Origin: Paludibacter sp.
Lineage (GTDB): Bacteria > Bacteroidota > Bacteroidia > Bacteroidales > Paludibacteraceae
Length of the DNA: 16,609 nt
Assembly (NCBI GenBank): GCA_030655595.1
Contig: JAUSNQ010000131.1
Location: 1-16,609 of the forward strand
Direction: 5' to 3'
Shown here: positions 1 to 5,325 of the stretch, piece after piece
How the letters are laid out: the number at the start of each line of letters is the position of its first letter
Position numbering within the stretch: the first letter of the stretch is position 1
Program-made: the position numbers and the translations under genes
Notes under the pieces: generated by a model
What the model saw: only the letters and a program-made list of their open reading frames with translations
What the model was told of the DNA's origin: nothing
Database searches by the model: none

Positions 1-1
1 T

Positions 2-1096
2 AATTCGATTGGTCCGTACAAAGGCGGTATGCGTTTTCACGCTTCTGTTTGTCCTTCTATTCTCAAATTTTTAGCTTTTGAGCAAACTTTCAAAAATGCG
101 TTGACTACATTACCGATGGGTGGTGGAAAAGGAGGTTCTGATTTCAATCCAAAAGGAAAATCGAATGGTGAAATCATGCGTTTCTGTCAGGCTTTCATGC
201 TGGAATTGTGGCATCATATCGGTCCTGAAACAGACGTTCCTGCCGGTGATATCGGTGTTGGTGGTCGCGAAGTGGCCTATATGTATGGCATGTATCGCAA
301 ATTAGCTCGTGAAAATACGGGTACTTTTACAGGTAAAGGATTGGAATTTGGCGGTTCGCTGATTCGTCCGGAAGCTACCGGCTACGGAAATATCTATTTC
401 CTCATGAATATGTTGAAAAGAAAAGGCATTACTGATTTAAAAGGACAGGTTGTTTCAATTTCTGGTTCGGGCAACGTGGCTACATTTACGGCTGAAAAAG
501 TGTTGGAGTTGGGCGGTAAAGTGATTACTCTTTCTGATAGTAATGGATATATTTACGATCCCGCAGGTATCACCAAAGAAAAACTGGAATATGTTTTTGA
601 ATTGAAAAATATCTACCGCGGAAGGATTAAAGAATACGCAGATAAATACAACTGTAAATATGTAGAAGGTGGTCGGCCATGGCAAGAAGCATGTACCATT
701 GCATTGCCATCAGCTACTCAAAACGAGTTGAATGGTGACGATGCTGAGTTTTTGGTGAAGAACGGATGTATTGCTGTTTCTGAAGGAGCAAATATGCCTT
801 CAACTCCTCAGGCTGTTGAGGTCTTCCTCAAAAATAAGATTATGTATGCTCCGGGTAAAGCTGCCAATGCTGGTGGTGTGTCTGTCTCCGGACTTGAAAT
901 GTCGCAAAACTCAATGAAAATCAGTTGGTCGAAAGAAGAAGTTGACGAAAAACTGAAAAGCATCATGGAAAAAATCCACGAAGCTTGTGTGAAATACGGA
1001 ACTGAAGCGGATGGTTTTGTAAACTACGTGAATGGAGCGAATATAGCCGGTTTCATGAAAGTTGCCAAAGCGATGATGGCGCAGGGAGTGTTGTAA
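2..1096 (+). CDS. gdhA: Glutamate dehydrogenase, 5'-truncated by window edge
   Basis: Hexameric glutamate dehydrogenase, which interconverts 2-oxoglutarate plus ammonium and L-glutamate using NAD(P)H in the cytoplasm. The open frame runs in from base 2, so the first 80-90 residues lie outside the window and the visible 364 residues are the rest of a roughly 445-residue protein. The visible part starts in the conserved IGPYKGGMRFH block. It continues through the substrate-binding LPMGGGKGGSDF segment with its lysine, the catalytic-aspartate block PAGDIGVGGRE, RPEATGYG, the Rossmann dinucleotide motif SGSGNVA, and SEGANMPSTPQA near the C-terminus. The reading frame is intact and ends at TAA just before a strong terminator, so it is the last gene of its transcript. 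The cofactor (NADP or NAD) cannot be told safely from sequence alone. The family assignment is certain; the symbol gdhA could be gdhB in genomes carrying both. Confidence 0.96.
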   Translation, partial: NSIGPYKGGMRFHASVCPSILKFLAFEQTFKNALTTLPMGGGKGGSDFNPKGKSNGEIMRFCQAFMLELWHHIGPETDVPAGDIGVGGREVAYMYGMYRKLARENTGTFTGKGLEFGGSLIRPEATGYGNIYFLMNMLKRKGITDLKGQVVSISGSGNVATFTAEKVLELGGKVITLSDSNGYIYDPAGITKEKLEYVFELKNIYRGRIKEYADKYNCKYVEGGRPWQEACTIALPSATQNELNGDDAEFLVKNGCIAVSEGANMPSTPQAVEVFLKNKIMYAPGKAANAGGVSVSGLEMSQNSMKISWSKEEVDEKLKSIMEKIHEACVKYGTEADGFVNYVNGANIAGFMKVAKAMMAQGVL

Positions 1097-1119
1097 TTGA
1101 GGTTTTACGTGATATATTG

Positions 1120-1152
1120 AAAAACGCCTGTGATTTTCGCAGGCGTTTTTTT
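1120..1152 (+). terminator. Intrinsic terminator after glutamate dehydrogenase
   Basis: A perfect 11-bp inverted repeat (AAAAACGCCTG at 1120-1130, CAGGCGTTTTT at 1140-1150) surrounds a 9-nt loop. The 3' arm runs into a continuous T tract to 1152. It begins 23 nt past the gdhA stop codon, the classical position. Because the arms are A-rich/T-rich at the base, it could also work weakly in the other direction, but no gene converges here. Confidence 0.93.
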
Positions 1153-1217
1153 GTGATGATATGAACATTCTAACTTCTAACCTGTTTAATTATCAGTTAA
1201 ATAAACAAGATAAACAA

Positions 1218-1760
1218 ATGACACAAATCAAACTTTTTGCAGTACTGATCATATTATTCGTACTCGCAGGCAATATCAGTTCTCAATCTATCTACCCTTT
1301 TGAAGTTGTTACCATCGATGGTGAAAAAACAACGCTGGAACAATACAAGGGTAAAGTCGTCCTTATCGTCAACGTAGCCAGCAAATGCGGACTAACCAAA
1401 CAATACGAAGGTTTGGAGGCGATTTACAAGAAATACAAAGATCGTGGATTGGTAATCCTGGGTTTCCCGTGTAACCAGTTCATGGGGCAGGAGCCCGGTA
1501 CGGAATCAGAAATAGCTGAATTCTGTTCGGTGAATTATGGCGTCACCTTCCCGCTTTTCTCTAAAATTGAGGTGAATGGCGAAGATGCGCACCCTTTGTA
1601 TCAATTTCTGAAAAAAGAGTTGCCCGGAACAGGAAACAAATCGGATATCGAATGGAATTTTGCCAAGTTTTTAATTGATAAGAACGGCAAGCCGGTATTA
1701 CGATATCATCCAAGGGTGAAACCGGTTGATTTGGAAGGGGATATTGAGAAGTTGCTCTAA
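1218..1760 (+). CDS. Exported glutathione peroxidase family protein
   Basis: Thiol peroxidase of the glutathione peroxidase family, reducing hydroperoxides; bacterial members usually use thioredoxin rather than glutathione. The 180-residue protein has the peroxidatic cysteine Cys57 in NVASKCGLTKQY, Gln91 in the CNQFMGQEPG block, and Trp146-Asn147 in EWNF, which completes the Cys-Gln-Trp-Asn tetrad. Cys103 (EFCSVNYG) sits where the resolving cysteine of thioredoxin-dependent members lies, with Cys85 as a further thiol. The start at 1218 is preferred over an in-frame ATG at 1161. It gives a clean signal peptide (MTQIKLF, then a hydrophobic core to about residue 18, then polar NISSQS), whereas the upstream start adds 19 polar residues. 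No lipobox cysteine is present, so the product is probably a soluble periplasmic enzyme. It lies alone between the gdhA terminator and a convergent gene. Confidence 0.93.
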   Translation: MTQIKLFAVLIILFVLAGNISSQSIYPFEVVTIDGEKTTLEQYKGKVVLIVNVASKCGLTKQYEGLEAIYKKYKDRGLVILGFPCNQFMGQEPGTESEIAEFCSVNYGVTFPLFSKIEVNGEDAHPLYQFLKKELPGTGNKSDIEWNFAKFLIDKNGKPVLRYHPRVKPVDLEGDIEKLL

Positions 1761-1769
1761 AAAGACAAA

Positions 1770-1810
1770 ACCACAAAAGGCACAAAGGGAAGACCAAGGA
1801 ACCACAAAAG
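1770..1810. repeat. Short purine-rich CACAAAGG-type repeat
   Basis: In the gap after the peroxidase gene, ACCACAAAAG occurs twice (1770-1779 and 1801-1810) with a related GGCACAAAGG unit between. Degenerate AC/AAAGG units of this style are common as intergenic filler in many bacterial genomes. No function is claimed. Confidence 0.45.
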
Positions 1811-1824
1811 ATATTATTTCTTTT

Positions 1825-1851
1825 TTGGAAATCACAATCTGTGATCTCCAA
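1825..1851 (-). other. 12-bp hairpin abutting the DUF4861 stop codon
   Basis: Arms 1825-1836 and 1840-1851 pair around a 3-nt loop. In the minus-strand transcript all 12 positions pair, one of them as G-U. In the plus-strand transcript the same position is an A-C mismatch. The stem starts on the base next to the stop codon of the minus-strand DUF4861 gene. It is followed by A-rich, not U-rich, sequence, so it is not a standard intrinsic terminator. It may be a 3'-end stabiliser or a U-tract-less terminator for that mRNA. Confidence 0.6.
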
Positions 1852-3039
1852 TTATTCCACAAGAATTGGAATTAATCCCCGACGCCAATTATTCAGGTAT
1901 TTAAAAAACTCTTCAGCAGAGTTAATTTCATTCTGCTCTTCCTTTTCAGCTACGGTAGTAAAATAAAACCGGGTCGTTTCTCCTTTTTTTAATGGGAAGA
2001 TGATGAGGTTGTTGACGCCTTCCATCACTTGTTTCCCTTGAAATTTTTGTGGCATAAATAATCCCAGCCCAACGGTTTCTTTCGGGTATTTTACAAAATC
2101 GGGTTGTGGATGCCAGCTTCCCCATGAGCCAACAAGTTGGTTGCTTTGGAAGCATGCACCTCCGCCGATTTGTTGAACGCCGGTCGTCAATGTTTCAATA
2201 TCTTCGGATGCGGTGACTTCGGCAATCGCATCGCGGTGTCGGGCGTAAAGGGTGTAGCGGACTGTCATGTCGATTTTCTTGCCTTCGTATTCCCATCCTT
2301 TGACTTCGCTTTCCACGATTGTGCGGATGTTTCCGGTGGCTACGATCCGATGGGTTCTTAAATCAAACTTGTTGATGTGTGTTGCTTTCTCTTTTTCAAA
2401 ACCTTTGACTGTTCCCACGCCGACCCATCCTGAAACAAGTAGAATGTCATCACCATAACCCGCTGCCAGTTGCTCTTCAGTCGGATACCATTTTGTGTTG
2501 GCCAGTTCTAATTGATATTTCTTCTTGCCGTAAACATCGATTGTGCTTTTATTATCAAAATAAATCCGGTAAGCAATCAGGGCGGATTCGAATGCTACGC
2601 CATGATGATGGAGCTTGTTGTACATGTCGTTTTTGTTGGATGAAATTTCCCGGATGTTGGTGTGACTCCCGTCAGCATCTTTCAAAATCAGACTGGCATA
2701 TACTTCGGTTGGAAACTCGATTCGCTTCTTGTCAGAGATATGACGGATGTTTATCTTTTTCTTCTCACCGGCTTTTAAATCAAATAAAAATGCGAGTTCG
2801 TCGGGCACACTGTCTTGGTTTAGGTCGTCGAGCTGACTGCTAACCTGTTTGCCATCAACAAAAACAGCAAGTTGATTACGTTTCTTTAAACCGATTTTTT
2901 TGAATTGATCCAACTGAATAACTACAGGAGCATCTTGCACATCAACCTGATTGGGATTGGTAACGGTAAGTTTGATATTACCTGCTATGGCAATATTGCC
3001 TAATAGTATTGCGATGATGAAGAAGATATGTTTTTGCAT
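1852..3039 (-). CDS. DUF4861 family secreted protein of unknown function
   Basis: A 395-residue protein that I recognise as DUF4861 family, found mainly in Bacteroidota, often near polysaccharide-use genes; its biochemical role is not known to me. A signal peptide is clear: MQKHIFF, a hydrophobic stretch to about residue 19, then a small-residue AIAGN cleavage region, so it is exported. An N-terminal beta-rich domain carries the family hallmark around residues 62-86 (VDGKQVSSQLDDLNQDSVPDE). Asp72, Asn74, Asp76, Asp80 and Glu81 there are spaced like a calcium-binding loop, which is my inference. The remainder is rich in beta-strand-like and aromatic segments (LVGSWGSWHPQP, FFKYLNNWRRG). A TATCTTTG -7 box lies about 30 nt upstream of the start. 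The gene stands alone, divergent from rimM and convergent with the peroxidase gene. No sugar-degrading neighbour is seen. Confidence 0.85.
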   Translation of the reverse strand: MQKHIFFIIAILLGNIAIAGNIKLTVTNPNQVDVQDAPVVIQLDQFKKIGLKKRNQLAVFVDGKQVSSQLDDLNQDSVPDELAFLFDLKAGEKKKINIRHISDKKRIEFPTEVYASLILKDADGSHTNIREISSNKNDMYNKLHHHGVAFESALIAYRIYFDNKSTIDVYGKKKYQLELANTKWYPTEEQLAAGYGDDILLVSGWVGVGTVKGFEKEKATHINKFDLRTHRIVATGNIRTIVESEVKGWEYEGKKIDMTVRYTLYARHRDAIAEVTASEDIETLTTGVQQIGGGACFQSNQLVGSWGSWHPQPDFVKYPKETVGLGLFMPQKFQGKQVMEGVNNLIIFPLKKGETTRFYFTTVAEKEEQNEINSAEEFFKYLNNWRRGLIPILVE

Positions 3040-3069
3040 GGCCTGTAATATTTAATTGTAACAACCACG

Positions 3070-3077
3070 CAAAGATA
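3070..3077 (-). promoter_or_regulatory. -7 box of the DUF4861 gene promoter
   Basis: On the minus strand this reads TATCTTTG, a perfect match to the Bacteroidota -7 consensus TAnnTTTG. It leaves a leader of about 25 nt before the ATG at 3039. No clear TTTG -33 element is seen at the usual 19-21 nt upstream. Confidence 0.6.
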
Positions 3078-3097
3078 CAATTTTGTTTTTATTTGAT

Positions 3098-3105
3098 TAC
3101 TTTTG
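3098..3105 (+). promoter_or_regulatory. -7 box of the rimM promoter
   Basis: TACTTTTG matches TAnnTTTG on the plus strand, 30 nt before the rimM ATG. A TTTG at 3082-3085 is too close to be a standard -33 element. Together with the minus-strand box at 3070-3077 it forms a compact divergent promoter pair in which the two polymerase footprints would overlap. Confidence 0.55.
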
Positions 3106-3135
3106 TCACGCCAAATATTGAACCAATAACAGCAA

Positions 3136-3654
3136 ATGATAACGAAAGAACAAGTTTTCCCAATCGGACAAATTAACAAGCCCCATGGCATTCATGGAGA
3201 GATGTCGTTCAGCTTTACCAGTGATGTTTTTGATCGGGTGGATTTGCCGTTTTTTATCTTTGAGATTGATGGGATTTTGGTTCCATTCTCCGTAGATGCA
3301 TACCGTTTCAAAACTGCATCAACCGGAATATTGAAGTTGGAAGGAGTTGGCAATGAGCAAGAAGCGCGGACTTTCTCGGGCTTGCCTATCTATGTTCAAA
3401 ATGAATATTTGGATGTAGTAGAAAATACCGAAATTGAACTGGATTATTTTGTGGGTTTTCTGCTGATTGATGCCGTGAAGGGTGAAATAGGCATCATTCA
3501 TGAAATTGATCAGACTACCGAGAATGCACTTTTTGTCATTCAACAGGCTGACGATGAATTGTTGATTCCGGTGGGAGATGAGTATATACAGGAGATTGAC
3601 CACGAACGCAAAACCATCACCGTAGTATTGCCTGAAGGTTTGCTTGATTTATAA
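3136..3654 (+). CDS. rimM: Ribosome maturation factor RimM
   Basis: RimM binds ribosomal protein uS19 and helps mature the head of the 30S subunit. The 172-residue length is normal. The N-terminal RimM domain begins with the signature GQINKPHGIHGE (residues 11-22). The C-terminal PRC-barrel part shows DYFVGFLLIDAVKGEIGII, LLIPVGDEYIQEID and the typical terminus LPEGLLDL. The start is the only ATG that leaves the signature near the N-terminus, and a TAnnTTTG box lies 30 nt upstream. In many bacteria rimM sits with rpsP and trmD; here it is monocistronic. Its TAA is directly followed, with no intervening base, by the last codon of a gene on the opposite strand. Confidence 0.96.
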   Translation: MITKEQVFPIGQINKPHGIHGEMSFSFTSDVFDRVDLPFFIFEIDGILVPFSVDAYRFKTASTGILKLEGVGNEQEARTFSGLPIYVQNEYLDVVENTEIELDYFVGFLLIDAVKGEIGIIHEIDQTTENALFVIQQADDELLIPVGDEYIQEIDHERKTITVVLPEGLLDL

Positions 3655-4455
3655 CTATTTCATTGCATATGTGATGTCTTTCACCCATGCTGCCCATTCC
3701 GCATGCGTTTTCGACTTGTCAAATGTTTGCCACGGAATTCTTTTGCCAATTTTTAGTGTGAATTCTTTTCCTTTTTGTTTAAACATTTCATTGGGAAGAT
3801 ACATCATCTCGATGTTGAATTTGATTCCCAGGAATTTTCTCAGATTGGCAAGGTTGTAAAAGAAATTGGAATTTCTGCCTTCGAAATAAATTGGTACCAC
3901 ATCTCTTTGGTATTGAATCGATTTGGTTATGAAATTTTTCTTCCATTCCAAATCACAGATTTCCCCCTTCACTTTTCGGGAACACATGCCGGCAGGAAAT
4001 GTAATCAAATGATTATCGGAGCTGTAGAGTTCGTGCATCGATTCAGCATTTCCTTTTGATTGTGAACCGAATTTATTGACAGGAATAAACATTTCTTTCA
4101 TGGGAGGCAAGAACGTCATCAGGTCATTAGAAAAGAAACGCACCTTCCCATCGTATTCTTTTCCAATCAAATAGCCTGTCGCCATACTATCTAATCCGCC
4201 AAGAGGGTGGTTGCTTGCAAAAATATACTTGCCATCTTTTGGTGGAAGATTCTCTTTTCCAACAATAACTGTTGTTACATCTAATAATTTCAACCCTCCC
4301 TCAATGAAGTCTAAGTTCTTTAAACCCGGGTTTTCTTTAAAAAAGCGGTTGAATTCGTCTTCATGAATAATTTTTTTCAGGTAATTGACGATAAATTTAG
4401 GGACTTTGGTGTGTGGTGCTCTTGTTTTTAAAACTTGAGCCACATCTATTTTCAT
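3655..4455 (-). CDS. PlsC-like glycerolipid/lysolipid acyltransferase
   Basis: Predicted membrane-associated acyltransferase of the LPLAT/PlsC superfamily, moving an acyl chain to a lysolipid-type acceptor; the substrate cannot be read from sequence. From the start at 4455 it has 266 residues. Block I is SNHPLGGLD (residues 81-89) with His83 and Asp89. Five residues separate them, rather than the four of the textbook HX4D motif. Block III appears as FPAGMCSR (153-160), with Ala where PlsC has Glu, and block IV as VVPIYFEGRNSNFFY. The C-terminal GKRIPW and WAAWVKDITYAMK are typical of Bacteroidota members. No long membrane helix is obvious. The start at 4455 is chosen because IDVAQVLKTRAP looks like the family N-terminus; 4473 is an alternative. 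The in-frame ATG at 4533 lies upstream of the likely promoter box. A role like the O-acyltransferase of glycine-lipid synthesis (GlsA) is possible, but no GlsB-like partner is nearby. Confidence 0.85.
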   Translation of the reverse strand: MKIDVAQVLKTRAPHTKVPKFIVNYLKKIIHEDEFNRFFKENPGLKNLDFIEGGLKLLDVTTVIVGKENLPPKDGKYIFASNHPLGGLDSMATGYLIGKEYDGKVRFFSNDLMTFLPPMKEMFIPVNKFGSQSKGNAESMHELYSSDNHLITFPAGMCSRKVKGEICDLEWKKNFITKSIQYQRDVVPIYFEGRNSNFFYNLANLRKFLGIKFNIEMMYLPNEMFKQKGKEFTLKIGKRIPWQTFDKSKTHAEWAAWVKDITYAMK

Positions 4456-4495
4456 GATTTCTTGTTTGTGCATGTGGTTTTTTTTTTCTGCGGAG

Positions 4496-4503
4496 CAAAA
4501 ATA
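4496..4503 (-). promoter_or_regulatory. -7 box of the acyltransferase promoter
   Basis: On the minus strand this reads TATTTTTG, a match to TAnnTTTG. Transcription would start near 4490, about 15-35 nt before the candidate ATG codons at 4473 and 4455, which argues against the longer frame starting at 4533. No clear -33 element is visible. Confidence 0.5.
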
Positions 4504-4744
4504 GTAAAAATTTGTGTTAGTTGTGTTCAGCATACTAAAATGACTACTGCAGCTTCAGTGGGTGGCGATTTAAACTCCCCCACTTTACTTGTTTATTTCT
4601 CTCTAGAAATTAGATGTGTTATCTAATATGCTCTATTTCAAGAGTGTCTCATTTTCCCCTTTATAAAGCTATTTTGTTCAAATACTGTTTGTAACCTCTT
4701 GAAATGCAAGATTTAACACTTGAAAACTTGTTGAAAAGTTTTTT
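4504..4744. other. AT-rich, dyad-rich gap upstream of mraZ
   Basis: This stretch has no plausible gene. It holds several symmetries: an imperfect repeat AGTGGGTG/CCCCCACT (4557-4564 and 4577-4584); a perfect TTAGAT-GTGTT-ATCTAA palindrome (4610-4626); a perfect 10-bp repeat ATTTCAAGAG/CTCTTGAAAT (4635-4644 and 4696-4705); and AAAACTT/AAGTTTT (4723-4729 and 4736-4742). It separates the divergent acyltransferase promoter from the dcw promoter and is unusually long for this compact window. Confidence 0.6.
4635..4705. repeat. Perfect 10-bp inverted repeat, 51-nt spacer
   Basis: ATTTCAAGAG at 4635-4644 and its exact reverse complement CTCTTGAAAT at 4696-4705. It lies 41 bp upstream of the TGGGG pair. 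It could be two half-sites for a regulator, the base of an RNA stem, or chance in AT-rich DNA. Confidence 0.5.
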
Positions 4745-4745
4745 G

Positions 4746-4760
4746 TGGGGAAATGTGGGG
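4746..4760 (+). promoter_or_regulatory. MraZ operator (two TGGGG repeats)
   Basis: TGGGG at 4746-4750 and again at 4756-4760 are separated by exactly 5 nt (AAATG). This is the TGGGN-N5-TGGGN layout that MraZ binds upstream of its own operon in E. coli. The second repeat lies about 19 nt before the candidate -7 box, so bound MraZ would cover the -33 region and repress. No third in-register repeat is present on either side. Function is inferred from known MraZ biology and position. Confidence 0.75.
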
Positions 4761-4778
4761 AATTAAAAATCTTTTTCA

Positions 4779-4786
4779 TACTTTTA
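4779..4786 (+). promoter_or_regulatory. Candidate -7 box of the dcw operon promoter
   Basis: TACTTTTA matches TAnnTTTG at all but the last position. It lies 27 nt before the mraZ ATG and just downstream of the TGGGG pair. No other good -7 candidate is seen between the operator and the gene. Confidence 0.4.
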
Positions 4787-4813
4787 CCGTTGAAAATTAA
4801 TGCCAGGAAAATT

Positions 4814-5266
4814 ATGTCAACTTTCATTGGAAAATATGATGCGAAAGCAGATGTAAAGGGAAGAATCTTTATTCCTTCCGTTTACCGCAAGATACTCCCT
4901 GAAGGAGACAGAGAGCGTGTTGTCATGCGAAAGGATGCCGAGAATGATTGTTTAATTATATATCCCGTTTCGGTTTGGAATGCAAAAGTGGAAGAATTTA
5001 AATCAAAATTGGATGAGTGGAATCCGACTGATCAGTTGCTGTTGATGCAATTTGTGTCCGATGCCGAATGGTTGGATATCGACAGTCAGGGTCGCGTGTT
5101 GATTTCGAAAAAACACCTGCAAGGTATATTGGTCGACAATGCGGAAGTTTTGTTTGTGGGCATGATCGATCGTTTTGCTGTCTGGAGTAAATCTCGTTAT
5201 GAACAAGCTAGTTTGCCGGCTTCCGATTTTGCAGCGTTGTTGAAGGAACGGATGATGCGGAAATAA
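4814..5266 (+). CDS. mraZ: Transcriptional regulator MraZ
   Basis: MraZ is a ring-forming DNA-binding protein with two SpoVT/AbrB-like swapped-hairpin halves; in E. coli it represses the dcw operon that it heads. The 150 residues show both half-repeats: DVKGRIFIPS (residues 13-22) and DSQGRVLIS (90-98), each with the Asp-x-x-Gly-Arg DNA-contacting signature. The start MSTFIGKYDAK at 4814 places the first repeat at its usual distance from the N-terminus. The longer in-frame ATG at 4745 is rejected because it would begin inside the TGGGG operator and add 23 residues that do not resemble the family. As first gene of the cluster, preceded by a TGGGG pair, it is very probably autoregulatory. A 59-nt gap with a small GC-rich hairpin follows before rsmH. 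Confidence 0.96.
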   Translation: MSTFIGKYDAKADVKGRIFIPSVYRKILPEGDRERVVMRKDAENDCLIIYPVSVWNAKVEEFKSKLDEWNPTDQLLLMQFVSDAEWLDIDSQGRVLISKKHLQGILVDNAEVLFVGMIDRFAVWSKSRYEQASLPASDFAALLKERMMRK

Positions 5267-5291
5267 CTGGTTGTTAAAAAGCATGGAATCA

Positions 5292-5312
5292 TCCCCGATG
5301 AGTAAGCGGGGA
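5292..5312 (+). other. GC-rich hairpin in the rsmH leader
   Basis: TCCCCG (5292-5297) pairs perfectly with CGGGGA (5307-5312) around a 9-nt loop. It ends 13 nt before the rsmH ATG and is followed by A-rich sequence, not a T tract, so it is not a terminator. It could mark RNA processing or modulate rsmH initiation; this is inference. Confidence 0.45.
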
Positions 5313-5325
5313 GTAAAAAATAAAA

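Noticed and set aside
1150..1178. Possible promoter TTTG-N17-TAACTTCT before the peroxidase gene
   Set aside because: The spacer is shorter than usual and the -7 part matches only TAnnTT; part of it lies in the terminator tract. Too weak to annotate.
1161..1217. Longer in-frame start of the peroxidase
   Set aside because: It adds a polar 19-residue stretch ahead of a signal peptide that begins cleanly at 1218.
4456..4533. Upstream starts of the acyltransferase
   Set aside because: The ATG at 4533 precedes the TATTTTTG box at 4496-4503. The start at 4473 remains possible, but 4455 fits the family N-terminus better.
4435..4626. Small plus-strand open frame over the acyltransferase start
   Set aside because: It overlaps the opposite gene's 5' end and promoter box, and its product is low-complexity Phe/Val-rich sequence without family features.
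4723..4744. AAAACTT/AAGTTTT hairpin followed by T bases as a terminator
   Set aside because: The stem is only 7 bp, almost all A-T, with no gene upstream on that strand to terminate; listed only as a dyad.
4745..4813. Longer in-frame start of mraZ
   Set aside because: It would begin inside the TGGGG operator and upstream of the likely -7 box, and would add 23 residues unlike the MraZ N-terminus.
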